Part shown: positions 46,155 through 54,864 of the stretch, piece by piece
How the letters are laid out: each line of letters starts with the position of its first letter
Numbering within the stretch: the stretch's first letter is position 1
Assembly (NCBI GenBank): GCA_021776515.1
Contig: JAJFFS010000011.1
Coordinates: 124,001 to 188,000, forward strand
Direction of reading: 5' to 3'
Length of the DNA: 64,000 nt
From: Robiginitomaculum sp.
GTDB lineage: Bacteria; Pseudomonadota; Alphaproteobacteria; Caulobacterales; Maricaulaceae
Program-made: the position numbers and the translations under genes
The notes under the pieces: generated by a model
What the model saw: only the letters and a program-made list of their open reading frames with translations
Told to the model about the DNA's origin: nothing
Database searches by the model: none

Positions 46155-46706
46155 ATGAAAATTCAAAATATCATTATGGCATTGAGCGTACTTGGCTTAG
46201 CCAACACCGCACATGCTGATCAAACCATTTCCTTGCCAGGGTCAATACCCAGCGGGGATGCCTGCGAAACAGCCTGGGCAGGTGCACAATCACCAGAATC
46301 CGCCGCCGTGGTTTTTGTTGCCGCCCTCATTACTTACCAGTTTGACGAAGCCGTTGCCCGGAACTGTATGTCCCGCATCGTTGATGAGCGGTATCTCAGT
46401 AACGGTAAACTCAGCCATGATTTTGAATATCTGATAGACGTTGGCATCGCCCGCCATACTGAAATTGCAAGGTCCTATGTGCAAGGTGCCGTTCCAGAAA
46501 ACGGCTATACCCTGCCCGCAGCACCCTGGTCCATACGCTTCACCCGCGATAGCAGGTTTGATCTGGGCAATAATGAATACCGGGTCAAGGTTTACACCTC
46601 GGGTCAACCATCATCCCGGCCCATTACCTTGCGACGTGATGAAAGCGGACACTACAGAATTAACGAGGCCTCAACCCTGTTTGTTGGTGTCGCTGCACCG
46701 CGCTAA
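46155..46706 (+). CDS. Secreted hypothetical protein
   Basis: A 183-residue protein with a signal peptide (NIIMALSVLGLANTAHA) after an ATG at 46155 preceded by GGGGAA; a longer frame from 46104 is unlikely. The mature part has two cysteines (GDACETAW and ARNCMSR) and a C-terminal beta-rich region (SGQPSSRPITLRRDESGHYRIN) resembling the DUF6935-type or NTF2-like tails; I do not recognise the family with confidence. It stands alone before the tRNA-His gene. Confidence 0.65.
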   Translation: MKIQNIIMALSVLGLANTAHADQTISLPGSIPSGDACETAWAGAQSPESAAVVFVAALITYQFDEAVARNCMSRIVDERYLSNGKLSHDFEYLIDVGIARHTEIARSYVQGAVPENGYTLPAAPWSIRFTRDSRFDLGNNEYRVKVYTSGQPSSRPITLRRDESGHYRINEASTLFVGVAAPR

Positions 46707-46710
46707 ACCG

Positions 46711-46743
46711 TGCTCATATAGCGAAGCGATAGTACAAGAAAAA
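46711..46743 (-). repeat. tRNA-His trailer motif
   Basis: Just 3' of the tRNA-His CCA the minus strand has a T-run, CTATCGC and then TCGCTATATGAGCAC (46711-46725). This matches the tRNA-Gly trailer at 35083-35097 in 14 of 15 positions. Confidence 0.5.
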
Positions 46744-46820
46744 TGGTACCGCCTCTTGGTCTCGAACCAAGGACCTCCGGTTCCACAAACCGGCGCTCTA
46801 ACCTACTGAGCTAAGGCGGC
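46744..46820 (-). tRNA. tRNA-His (GTG), atypical acceptor
   Basis: A cloverleaf on the minus strand: acceptor GCCGCCT/AGGCGGU, anticodon arm CCGGTTTGTGGAACCGG with GTG anticodon, T arm GTTCGAGAC, encoded CCA. The first pair is G1:U72 and the discriminator is A73. The base before G1 in the genome is T, so the universal G-1 that defines tRNA-His elsewhere is not encoded. A subset of alphaproteobacteria is known to have this form with a matching histidyl-tRNA synthetase. Confidence 0.93.
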
Positions 46821-46836
46821 ACATATTCATCTTCGT

Positions 46837-46862
46837 GCGGGCGCGGAACCTAATGCGCCCGC
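46837..46862 (-). terminator. GC hairpin after the M48 peptidase gene
   Basis: GCGGGCGC and GCGCCCGC form a perfect 8 bp stem with a 10-nt loop, 28 bp past the peptidase stop and 16 bp before tRNA-His. No T-tract follows, so it is a weak terminator candidate or an RNA-stabilising stem. Confidence 0.35.
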
Positions 46863-46889
46863 CGCGCAAGAGCAAGATGGTCTGTGCAG

Positions 46890-47678
46890 TTATGCGTAAC
46901 CGCGCTGGCGAATATAGGCATCCAGTTCACGCACCCGGGTTTCCGGCGACGGGTGTGTGGAGAGAAGCTCTGGTTGTCTACGGCCACCGCCACCACTTTC
47001 AGCACCCATGCGTTCCCACAACCGTACCGATTGGTGCACATCATAACCGGCCCGGTGCATATAATCGACGCCCAGTTTGTCAGCCTCCAACTCATGCTTG
47101 CGTGAAAACGGCAAAATAATGCCAAACTGAACACCAACACCCAATATGGCGGCAATTTCACCTTTATAACGGCTGTCCTTTTGCGAAAGGGCCACATTAG
47201 CCACTTGCAACCCAACGCCAGCAGCTATTTGCTGGCTATAGCGCTCAGCGGCATGGCGCGCCGTAACATGGCCGGTTTCATGGCCCATAATGGCGGCAAT
47301 CTGGTCGTCGTTTTCGCTAAACTCCATTATGCCGCGATAAAATCCAACCTTGCCGCCGGGCATAACAAAGGCATTTTTCTCGTCCGTATCAAAAACGGCA
47401 TATTCCCAGTTTTCATTACTGCGATTGGCCCCTTTCGAAATTCGACCACCCACGCGGCGCAGCTGACTGTTCAGTGCCGGGTCGATAGATACCGGGGTTT
47501 CTTCCTTTACATCAGACCAGGCGCTGGCAGAAAGCTTGGCCAATTGCCCCTGGGAAACCAGCATAAATTGCGAGCGCCCGGTTTCAGGGTTTGTGGCGCA
47601 ACCACTGGCCGCCATAGGCACCACAGTACCAGCGGCAAGTCCTCGAATAAGCGCGCGGCGCGACATTGTAACGTCCAT
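46890..47678 (-). CDS. M48-family metallopeptidase lipoprotein
   Basis: A 262-residue Oma1/LoiP-type peptidase. A twin-arginine-like start (SRRALIRGL) runs into a lipobox (MAASGC, Cys27). The zinc site is H133-E-T-G-H137 (MGHETGH) with the third ligand in HELEADKLGVDYM. NAFVMPGGKVGFYRGI is the family's substrate groove. It should act in protein quality control in the periplasm. AAGGAG lies 8 nt before the ATG at 47678. Divergent from the AsmA gene. Confidence 0.9.
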   Translation of the reverse strand: MDVTMSRRALIRGLAAGTVVPMAASGCATNPETGRSQFMLVSQGQLAKLSASAWSDVKEETPVSIDPALNSQLRRVGGRISKGANRSNENWEYAVFDTDEKNAFVMPGGKVGFYRGIMEFSENDDQIAAIMGHETGHVTARHAAERYSQQIAAGVGLQVANVALSQKDSRYKGEIAAILGVGVQFGIILPFSRKHELEADKLGVDYMHRAGYDVHQSVRLWERMGAESGGGGRRQPELLSTHPSPETRVRELDAYIRQRGYA

Positions 47679-47794
47679 TGCTCAACTCCTTTTCCTCGCT
47701 GCCTTAAAACAGCCATTGATTTAAACATAGCCTATACCCGAAAAGTCAAATATAGAAGTGTCGGGACAAAGATTCGGACGCTGCGGAGATCGTC

Positions 47795-49861
47795 ATGCGC
47801 AAACTCAGTCTGTTTTTCACCCTTATGGTGCTTCTGCTTGGCGGGGCCATGGCGGCGGCAGCCTTTTTAATTCCACCAGACTTTTACAAACAAAAAATCG
47901 AAGAACAGGCCAGCGCCATGCTGGGGCGACAATTGCGTATTGAAGGGCCGGTATCTCTACGGCTCTGGCCCACATTACAGGCACAAGCAGAAACGGTGAC
48001 ATTGGCTAACCCGCCAGGTTTTTCCAAATCCGATTTCGCCAGCATGAAGGCCATGCGCACCAGCATTGCCATAATACCGCTTTTCTCTCGTCAGGTGGAA
48101 ATCAAGGAGTTTGTTCTGGTTGAGCCCAGAATTGTGCTGGAAAGACGACGCGATGGTGCTGTTAACTGGGCTATCGGCAGCTCGTCCCAGGCCAAGGCCC
48201 GCGCCGGAGCCAATACGGGTTTTGCCCGGGAACCCGGGGCTTTGCCGCTGGAGGCTTCATTAGGCGAAATTCGTCTGATCGATGGTGATATTCAAATCAT
48301 CGACCATACCAAAGGCAACAAGCACCATCTGGCAAACGTCAATATAGATCTGAACATGCCAGCGCTGGACGCGCCAATGAAAGCCGGTGGTACGCTGAAA
48401 CTGAACGGTACGGATTATAAAATCAAGGCGACACTTGGTGGATTAAAGCAGTTTCTGGAAGGCAGAAAAACGGCCTTAGTACTAAGTCTGGAAAACACAT
48501 TGTTTAGCATCACGTTTGATGGTGCCTTTGACAAAAGTGCAAAAATCGCGGCTACCGGGGATTTGCAACTGCGTGTTCCTTCTGTGCGGGCTTTGGCCAT
48601 TTCTGCAGGAACAGTATTGGCGGAAGCTCCAGGCACATTTGGTGCCTTTAACGTATCAGGAACAGCAAGGGCTGATGCAAAACGGCTGTCATTCAAAAAT
48701 GCAGAATTAAGTCTGGATGACCTCACGGGAAAAGGCAGTTTCGAGGCCGCCCTTACCAGTACACGACCAAAACTGACCGGCGATCTCACCATTGACCGTC
48801 TGGACCTGACGCCCTACCTGCCGCCACCTGCCCCGCGTGGACAGGGTATTGCGCCCTGGAGTACAGCCACTTTCAATCTTGACATGCTCAAAGCCGTAGA
48901 TTCGCACTTCACCCTTGCTCTGGGTGCCTTGCAAGCCCGTGAAATTAAAATTGGCAAAAGCGTATTAAAAACCGCATTGGTTAACGGTCGTTTGCAAGCA
49001 GACTTAACTGAAATGGCGCTCTATGGCGGGTCCGGTACGGGCAAAGTGGTGGTTAATGCCAGTGGTGCCACACCATCTTTTTCACTGGCATCCAATATTA
49101 CCGGGGTCGAGTTTCTGCCATTGCTGACCGATGGCATCAAATTCAAGCGCCTGGCGGGCAAAGGGGCGACACAATTTGCATTGTTAGGTGCTGGCCATTC
49201 TGCGGACGAGGTTATGCACTCCCTTTCCGGCACGGGCAATTTGCACCTCAAAGACGGTCAGATTATTGGTATTAACCTCGCTTCGGTATTGCGCAGCGCA
49301 CAGAGCTTTATCCTCAGTGGTGCCCTGCCCGCCAATGCTAATGAACCCGAGGTCACTGATTTTTCTGACCTGATGGCAAGCTTTACCGTTGCGGATGGTA
49401 TAGCCCAGACCGATGACTTTCTCATGTTGGCTCCGGTACTGCGCGTTCCGGGCGAAGGTACGCTTGATATAGGCGAACAGATGGTCGACTTTCGCCTCAC
49501 CCCGCGCGCCGTTGCCTCTCTGGAAGGTCAGGGCGGCGTGGCTGACCTTGTTGGCATCAAGGCACCTTTTCGTATTCATGGGCCATGGAGCGCTATAAAG
49601 GCAGGCCTTGATACCAAACTTCTGAAGAAAAAAGCCAAAAAGAAAATCAAGAAAGGTGTCGGCAAACTCATTGATAAAAACCTTGGTGGCGATAGCGGCT
49701 CTGCGCTCAAATCCCTCTTTGGCGTACCCGATACCCCCCCCGAAGACACTGACTCCGCCGGTGAGGAAACACCCCGGGAAAAAACCGATGAGGAACTGGC
49801 GGTGGATGCCTTTAAAGGTCTGTTCAAAAAGAAGAAAAAGAAAAGACCTGCGGATGAATGA
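47795..49861 (+). CDS. AsmA-family envelope protein
   Basis: A 688-residue AsmA-type protein with one N-terminal membrane helix (LFFTLMVLLLGGAMAAAAFLI) and long beta-rich repeats. Typical parts: RQLRIEGPVSLRLWPTLQAQAETVTLANPPGFS near the start, and the C-terminal AsmA-2 segment LSGTGNLHLKDGQIIGINLASVLRSA followed by a Lys-rich tail (FKKKKKKRPADE). These proteins are thought to bridge inner and outer membranes for lipid transport. No adjacent partners. Confidence 0.9.
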   Translation: MRKLSLFFTLMVLLLGGAMAAAAFLIPPDFYKQKIEEQASAMLGRQLRIEGPVSLRLWPTLQAQAETVTLANPPGFSKSDFASMKAMRTSIAIIPLFSRQVEIKEFVLVEPRIVLERRRDGAVNWAIGSSSQAKARAGANTGFAREPGALPLEASLGEIRLIDGDIQIIDHTKGNKHHLANVNIDLNMPALDAPMKAGGTLKLNGTDYKIKATLGGLKQFLEGRKTALVLSLENTLFSITFDGAFDKSAKIAATGDLQLRVPSVRALAISAGTVLAEAPGTFGAFNVSGTARADAKRLSFKNAELSLDDLTGKGSFEAALTSTRPKLTGDLTIDRLDLTPYLPPPAPRGQGIAPWSTATFNLDMLKAVDSHFTLALGALQAREIKIGKSVLKTALVNGRLQADLTEMALYGGSGTGKVVVNASGATPSFSLASNITGVEFLPLLTDGIKFKRLAGKGATQFALLGAGHSADEVMHSLSGTGNLHLKDGQIIGINLASVLRSAQSFILSGALPANANEPEVTDFSDLMASFTVADGIAQTDDFLMLAPVLRVPGEGTLDIGEQMVDFRLTPRAVASLEGQGGVADLVGIKAPFRIHGPWSAIKAGLDTKLLKKKAKKKIKKGVGKLIDKNLGGDSGSALKSLFGVPDTPPEDTDSAGEETPREKTDEELAVDAFKGLFKKKKKKRPADE

Positions 49862-49873
49862 GTGCTTAAAATT

Positions 49874-50194
49874 CTAATCCAATGACGGTATAGGCATATC
49901 GGGTTCTGCAATATCGGTGTTCAGTTGCAATCGTCCATCAAGGATATAGACGATGTAAAGGGCGTCATTTTGCCCCATATAATAAATATTGTAGCGACCC
50001 TCATAGACCAACCGGTACAGACCTTTTTCTTCGTTAAAGAGAGTTCCAATTTCTGGGTATTGGGCAAGACTGTCAAAAATAAAGACTGCTATCTTATGCT
50101 GGAACTCGTCAGCATAATCATGGCTGTAATCGGCATGATATCTATATATCTGCCAAAGATTTTCTTCAGCATTTTCAGTGATATGGATTTTCAT
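49874..50194 (-). CDS. RelE/ParE-family toxin
   Basis: A 106-residue toxin of the RelE/ParE superfamily: KIHITENAEENLWQIYRYHADYS, FDSLAQYPEIGTLFNEEKGLYRLVYEGRYNIYYMGQNDALYIVYILDGR. The YxxxY and Arg residues match the ParE branch. The ATG overlaps the antitoxin stop by one base, so the two form one operon with the antitoxin first. Confidence 0.88.
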   Translation of the reverse strand: MKIHITENAEENLWQIYRYHADYSHDYADEFQHKIAVFIFDSLAQYPEIGTLFNEEKGLYRLVYEGRYNIYYMGQNDALYIVYILDGRLQLNTDIAEPDMPIPSLD

Positions 50195-50469
50195 CAGCTA
50201 TTTTGTAATTGCCTCTTGAAACGGGCCGCCAATTGATCCGCATATTTTGGTGTAAATTCACTGAACCGGCCCGCGCCAATATCGGCTAACCCCTTACTGA
50301 CCCCGACCTCGGTTTGCATTTGCAGCAAGGCTTCTGCATCTTGAATTGACATAGTCACCGCTACGGGGCGATTTTTCTTGGTGACAAGCACCGGCTCTCT
50401 TTGAACCGTATCAAGAAAACGTCCAAATTCCTTGCTGGCTTTCGCGGCGGGTATGGTTTTCATCATCAT
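50194..50469 (-). CDS. Phd/YefM-family antitoxin
   Basis: A 91-residue antitoxin: IPAAKASKEFGRFLDTVQREPVLVTKKNRPVAVTMSIQDAEALL is the Phd/YefM DNA-binding N-terminus, and the C-terminal tail (ADQLAARFKRQLQNS) would wrap the toxin. It precedes the toxin and should repress the operon. Start may be residue 3 (50463). Confidence 0.88.
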   Translation of the reverse strand: MMMKTIPAAKASKEFGRFLDTVQREPVLVTKKNRPVAVTMSIQDAEALLQMQTEVGVSKGLADIGAGRFSEFTPKYADQLAARFKRQLQNS

Positions 50470-50524
50470 ATTTCCATATTATCTAATCGTTCTATTATAC
50501 GGATAATGGGGAAAATAGCAAATT

Positions 50525-51316
50525 CTATGTTATGGGAGAAACTCCCAATGCGATCTTATATTTTTTATTACATGTATCGCAAATAAATTCGTTTCCGGGT
50601 GTTATTAAGTGATTGCCGACGTACTCCACAGTTTTACAATCTTCATTTGGACAGGTTATTTTCTGCGTATGTGGCTCCCATTCACATTTACCATCACCAA
50701 TGTCTGTTAGACGATACGATTGATGGCAATGTGGACATTGCGTATCTCTAGGTTTTCCATCTTTTTTCAATCGCCGGGTTAAAGATTCCCCACACTCACA
50801 TTTCATTGTAGAAGTATTTCCCATGTTGATATTCCATGCCGTGGACGAAAGAATTTTTTCAATACCGCCAATCAATTCATTACATCTCCGGCGAATTTTT
50901 TCCTCGTCTTGCTGCCTGTCTGATTTTATTTGCCTGAGCGTCGGCAAATGGAGAAACGAGCCGAGTGCGTGATAGTGCTTTTTTATGACTTCAAGGGATA
51001 TTGGCGTTTCAGTTCCAATTTCACGGAACACTTCCGGGGTTTTCCCTAATGCTGGCTCTCTTCCATATGATAGCGTTGATGGTCTCCCAGCATAAGGATC
51101 AATCTCAAGAATTTCGGCCATAATCTTACGAGGCTGCCAAGTGTCAATTATTGATAAAGGCATGTCATCTTGATATTTGTCTGCGAGATCATACGTTAGC
51201 GCTTCAACACTCATTCTTAAAGAAAGAGCACCGTATTTTGCATTCACTAAACCAGGGTTTGAAAGAGACGCCTTTGCATTTTCCAAATTTTGTTTGGCTT
51301 CATGTCTGTATTTCAT
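50525..51316 (-). CDS. Hypothetical protein with several zinc ribbons
   Basis: A 263-residue protein. The N-terminal helices (KQNLENAKASLSNPGLVNAKYGALSLRMSVEALTYDLADKY) resemble DUF4145-like domains that often stand next to nucleases in defence genes. From about residue 165 there are four Cys pairs: CECGESL, CPHCHQS, CPNEDC and CDTCNKK, so two zinc ribbons. AT-richer than the neighbours; lies between the toxin-antitoxin pair and the broken copA. Function unknown; defence-related is speculation. Confidence 0.7.
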   Translation of the reverse strand: MKYRHEAKQNLENAKASLSNPGLVNAKYGALSLRMSVEALTYDLADKYQDDMPLSIIDTWQPRKIMAEILEIDPYAGRPSTLSYGREPALGKTPEVFREIGTETPISLEVIKKHYHALGSFLHLPTLRQIKSDRQQDEEKIRRRCNELIGGIEKILSSTAWNINMGNTSTMKCECGESLTRRLKKDGKPRDTQCPHCHQSYRLTDIGDGKCEWEPHTQKITCPNEDCKTVEYVGNHLITPGNEFICDTCNKKYKIALGVSPIT

Positions 51317-51331
51317 TCCAGATACCCCTAC

Positions 51332-52423
51332 TCACTCAACCACCAACCTTACCCGGCGCAAGCGCAAGGCATTTGTGATGACCGAAACCGAGCTGAGACT
51401 CATGGCGGCGGCGGCGATCATGGGCGATAGCAATAACCCAAACACCGGATATAGAACGCCAGCGGCAATGGGTACACCCAGGGCATTATAAACGAAGGCG
51501 AAAAACAGGTTTTGCCTGATATTTTTCATGGTAGCCTCGGCAAGACGGCGTGCGCGATGAATGCCGCGCAAATCACCGCTAAGAAGGGTTATGCCAGCGC
51601 TTTGCACCGCGACATCAGCCCCCGTTCCCATGGCAATACCAACATCGGCCTGAGCCAATGCGGGGGAATCATTCACCCCGTCCCCGGCCATCGCCACCCT
51701 GTGCCCTTGTGCTTGCAAGCGTTTAACCAGATCGGCCTTGTCCTCGGGCATGACGCCGGCGCGAACCTCATCAATGCCCAGTTTATCGGCAACGGCTTGT
51801 GCGGTACGCGCATGATCGCCGGTAGCCATAATAATTCTCAAACCCTCTTTGTGCAGCGCACGGATAGCTCCTTGCGTGCTTTCTTTAATAGGGTCGGCCA
51901 CTACCAAAAGGCCCGCCAGTTCGCCGTCCACCGCCACGTACATAACTGTTGAACCCTGCGCCCGTAAGGTGTCTGCTTCTTGCAGGGATGCAGCTTCGTT
52001 TGCGCCAGCCTCTTCCATCATTTTTATATTACCCAGCGCCAACAGACGACCATCAACTACGCCGCTCACCCCCTTGCCTGTATGCGAGCGGAAATTTTCT
52101 GCCTTTGACAATTTTAAACCGCGATGGGCCGCTGCCCCCACAATGGCCTCGGCCAGCGGATGCGCACTGCCGTGTTCCAGTGCAGCGGCAAGAGATAAAA
52201 TGTCATCTTCAGCGATGGCACCCACCGTGATGATGCCGGTCAGTTTCGGTTTGCCTTCGGTTAGCGTACCGGTTTTATCCACCACCAGCGTGTCAACTTT
52301 GGCAAAAAGCTCCAGTGCCTCGGCATTTTTAATCAGAACGCCCGCCTGGGCACCACGCCCGGTGGCCACCATGATGGAAATTGGCGTGGCCAAACCAAGG
52401 GCGCAGGGACAGGCAATAATCAG
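51332..52423 (-). pseudogene. copA: copA 3' fragment (copper P-type ATPase)
   Basis: The C-terminal part of a copper-exporting P1B-ATPase, cut by the transposon at 52424. It starts at [17 protein letters not shown], holding the Cys-Pro-Cys ion site of helix 6, and contains the phosphorylation loop [31 protein letters not shown] and the hinge [22 protein letters not shown]. It ends with the last two helices. Removing the transposon and one duplicate target site joins it in frame with the 5' fragment. In its present state it has no start of its own except a spurious frame through the transposon end (52459). Non-functional. Confidence 0.92.
52416..52423. repeat. 8 bp target-site duplication, left copy
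   Basis: ATAATCAG, repeated exactly at 57064-57071 on the other side of the transposon. 8 bp duplications are normal for the IS1595 family. Confidence 0.95.
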
Positions 52424-52448
52424 CGGACTTATGTAGCATCCGCACCAA
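52424..52448. repeat. Left terminal inverted repeat
   Basis: Reads CGGACTTATGTAGCA, then TCC and GCACCAA. It matches the complement of the right end at 22 of 25 positions. Confidence 0.95.
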
Positions 52449-52480
52449 CACAATAACACCGGGGTGTGCTACAACAAGAT

Positions 52481-52864
52481 ATGGGAAATATTTACGTTAT
52501 ATCGGGGCTTGTGAGAAAGCGGGGTGAGTTAGCCTATGCGGTTATGGGCCGGGAAATGGCATTACAAGCGGCCAAGCGCGACCTTGAGAGTGTGGACAGG
52601 GCGCTGGTGCTGTTTGGGTATCAGGATGATCCCAATGCCATAGGGCCAATCAGGACACCCAAGCGTATCTTTGCCCATAAGGAACTGTCCCGCCTCATTA
52701 TCCAAATACGGCGCGATAAACCAGAATTAGCCGATAACCCCGCACTGGCGCGTGAAATCATCGCCCGCAAAGGCTGGGATACCCAAGACCGCGACCTCTA
52801 TAACCAAATCCGCAACAAGGTGAAGGACGTGACAAAGAGACGATGTTCAATCAAAGGAAATTGA
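52481..52864 (+). CDS. Transposon passenger, small helical protein
   Basis: A 127-residue basic helical protein (GLVRKRGELAYAVMGREMALQAAKRDLESVDRALVLF). The pattern resembles short helical-hairpin proteins often annotated as hypothetical near IS elements and in plasmids. The ATG at 52481 begins 57 bp inside the transposon. Function unknown. Confidence 0.7.
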   Translation: MGNIYVISGLVRKRGELAYAVMGREMALQAAKRDLESVDRALVLFGYQDDPNAIGPIRTPKRIFAHKELSRLIIQIRRDKPELADNPALAREIIARKGWDTQDRDLYNQIRNKVKDVTKRRCSIKGN

Positions 52865-52875
52865 AAGTGCCAAAC

Positions 52876-53163
52876 TCAAAATTCCACCTCAAGATCGATA
52901 TAAAAACCGCTCTTTCCTATCCTGACAGACTGAGTGCTGGATATAGGCCTTTTTTTGCCAATGAGATCGAATTTAACAAATTCATCCATTTCGTTCGTAA
53001 ATACTTTCGAGACGCACTCTTGGAGAACAGAGTCAAAATCTTTGATTGTGTATTCATTCCCACAGAGCGTGCAGATGATTGTGACCTTACCGTCACCATT
53101 AACGAAGGCTTTGCTGCGAGTGTTGCACAGGCTGCAAAAGATTTTATCGGTATCAGAACTCAT
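52876..53163 (-). CDS. Transposon passenger, small zinc-ribbon protein A
   Basis: A 95-residue protein with CSLC and CTLC knuckles 17 residues apart (KIFCSLCNTRSKAF, TIICTLCGNEY), a zinc ribbon. It is related to the 86-residue protein at 54865 (KLFCSFCDTQ and TIICPSCGGE), which indicates a duplicated family inside the element. AAGG lies about 8 nt before the ATG. An antisense frame (52843-53166) is less likely. Role unknown; nucleic-acid binding is plausible. Confidence 0.65.
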   Translation of the reverse strand: MSSDTDKIFCSLCNTRSKAFVNGDGKVTIICTLCGNEYTIKDFDSVLQECVSKVFTNEMDEFVKFDLIGKKRPISSTQSVRIGKSGFYIDLEVEF

Positions 53164-53268
53164 TAGACGAGCCTTTCAAAAAGGCTGGAATGAGTTGCGT
53201 TGTCTAAATTCCTATGCCATAGGATTCAGACGGACATACGCTGCTCTATTCCAGCAGTTACGTTTTGG

Positions 53269-53297
53269 GCCGGGTCGCTATAACGACCCGGCTCTTT
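53269..53297 (+). terminator. Strong hairpin, possible terminator
   Basis: GCCGGGTCG and CGACCCGGC form a perfect 9 bp stem with a 6-nt loop, followed by TCTTTT on the plus strand. It lies between the zinc-ribbon gene and the transposase stop and would end plus-strand transcripts. Confidence 0.55.
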
Positions 53298-53348
53298 TCA
53301 TGTGGAATAGAAGTTCTCAAGAGTCCAGCCCGTTTTAGCGATTCAATT

Positions 53349-54314
53349 TCAAGCCGCCGCCCTCTGCCAATACCCGCCAAACTTGTTGCTTTTAGGCGCT
53401 GCAAGCGCAGCCCTGACAATCCGCTTGGCAAGTCCGCCCGTGCCTTCTTTGCGGTGATCTTCCAGCCATGCGGCATGTTCGGCATACTGGTGCAGGTATT
53501 TAGGACTAACCCAATGGTGCTGACCCGCAACCATCTTACGAAGGCGTGAGAAATAACTTTCAACCCAATTTGTGTGAACGCCGTTGCCAAGGGAGTATTC
53601 GGTGCTGTGATTAACCCGCTTGGTATCGTAACCCCAAGCCAGAGCGTCCCAGTGAGAGGCTTCGTCGGCAAAGATTGTGGTGCCGTCCTGCACAATGCCG
53701 TGCGCCAAGGCAACGCCCTCTGCTTCGCTCTTGCGCACAAAAGGTAATGTGCGGCCCATACGTTCACGCATCGCGATCACAACGCGGCGTGTGCCGGTCT
53801 GGTGATGCTTCAAGCGGCGGTCAATGCGGTCTGACTTATAGTTTGAAGGCCGGATATGTCCGCCAAAGTAAGCACCGTCTATTTCCACTTCACCGTCAAG
53901 TTTGTGCGTATCTGTTTCATCGGCCAGACATTCACGCATCTTGTGACAAAGCACCCATGCGGTCTTGTACTGCACATCAAGGGTGCGGCTAAACTGAACC
54001 GCGCTCATACCCTTGGAGCCGGTCACAAAGATGCAGATGGCGGCCAGCAAGTCCGTGAAGTCCAGCTTACGGCTATGCAGGATTGTGCCACTGGTGACGC
54101 TGTACTGGTGCAAGCAAGCCCGGCATTTGAATTTCTGACGTGTGCTTATGTCATAGCTTTCATAGCAACCGCATTTCGGACACACGGCTTCGCCATCCGT
54201 ATCGCTCCACCTGATTTTGCGAAACATGTCATAGGCCGCTTCCTCACCCATCTTGTAAATTGCTTTCAGGGAAAGCGTCCGGGCCTTTGCGCTTAATAGA
54301 AAATGTTGTGCCAT
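53349..54314 (-). CDS. IS1595-family transposase (ISXO2-like)
   Basis: A 321-residue transposase. An N-terminal zinc ribbon (CPKCGCYESY and CRACLHQYS) is followed by SVTSGTILHSRKL and a DDE domain: VEIDGAYFGG (first Asp), FADEASHWDALAWG (second Asp region) and THTNWVESYFSRLRKMVAGQHHWVS-like text with the conserved Asn and Glu (53530-53570). This is the ISXO2-like/IS1595 pattern. The ATG at 54314 follows GGAGG 7 nt upstream. A frame reaching 54347 also exists. It faces away from the DUF6471 gene. Confidence 0.92.
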   Translation of the reverse strand: MAQHFLLSAKARTLSLKAIYKMGEEAAYDMFRKIRWSDTDGEAVCPKCGCYESYDISTRQKFKCRACLHQYSVTSGTILHSRKLDFTDLLAAICIFVTGSKGMSAVQFSRTLDVQYKTAWVLCHKMRECLADETDTHKLDGEVEIDGAYFGGHIRPSNYKSDRIDRRLKHHQTGTRRVVIAMRERMGRTLPFVRKSEAEGVALAHGIVQDGTTIFADEASHWDALAWGYDTKRVNHSTEYSLGNGVHTNWVESYFSRLRKMVAGQHHWVSPKYLHQYAEHAAWLEDHRKEGTGGLAKRIVRAALAAPKSNKFGGYWQRAAA

Positions 54315-54353
54315 TGCACTACCTCCGTTGCATTGTGCAACAAACATAGTGCA
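54315..54353. promoter_or_regulatory. Nested inverted repeat at transposase start
   Basis: TGCACTA at 54315-54321 and TAGTGCA at 54347-54353 enclose GTTGC/GCAAC (54327-54341). It overlaps the transposase ribosome-binding site and lies in the divergent gap to the DUF6471 gene. A candidate operator. Confidence 0.35.
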
Positions 54354-54419
54354 TTATTTCATTCTTTACAAGGGTAATTGCAACGACTATGATAGAAAAA
54401 ACACTATAAAGGTTGCAAA

Positions 54420-54641
54420 ATGTCAAACGAACAAAGCTACGAAACCCGCATCGCCCAGATACTAAAGGGCGAGATTAAACGCGCAGGGCTGACCTATGCG
54501 TCCCTTACGGAGAAATTAAACCAAATGGGGATAGACGAAAAAGAGGTGAATGTACGCAACAAAATAGGACGCGGAAAGTTCAGCGCCGCCTTCATGATGC
54601 AATGCCTTGAGGCCATCGGGTTAAGGGATTTAAGGCTTTAG
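54420..54641 (+). CDS. DUF6471 protein
   Basis: A 73-residue protein matching the DUF6471 pattern: YETRIAQILKGEIKRAGLTYASLTEKLNQMGIDEKEVNVRNKIGRGKFSAAFMMQCLEAIG. The helical arrangement looks like a small helix-turn-helix DNA-binding protein. AAGG precedes the ATG. Divergent from the transposase, so it may regulate transposition; this is inference. Confidence 0.75.
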   Translation: MSNEQSYETRIAQILKGEIKRAGLTYASLTEKLNQMGIDEKEVNVRNKIGRGKFSAAFMMQCLEAIGLRDLRL

Positions 54642-54719
54642 AGAATTAAGGCCATTTACCCGGATTCAGGACTCGACTCAGCGCCCATTCTATATCACAT
54701 GCAATGTATTGATAAAATT

Positions 54720-54749
54720 GGCCCCCAGGAATTCTAGTTCCTGGGGGCC
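54720..54749 (-). terminator. 12 bp perfect hairpin, likely minus-strand terminator
   Basis: GGCCCCCAGGAA pairs with TTCCTGGGGGCC around a 6-nt loop; on the minus strand it is followed by AATTTTATC. It would end a transcript from the lipoprotein gene (55144-55791). Confidence 0.6.
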
Positions 54750-54864
54750 GGTATCCACACCATAGTTCAACCTATGTGGATAAGCGATATACGCAGGCTC
54801 TAAGTGCCACTATACCGCCTCACAATCAAGTTGGTTGGACGTTTCATTACGAAAGGCCAGTTCA

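Noticed and set aside
52843-53166. Plus-strand frame of 107 codons opposite zinc-ribbon protein A
   Set aside because: It overlaps the preceding gene's end and lacks motifs; the antisense zinc ribbon is more convincing.
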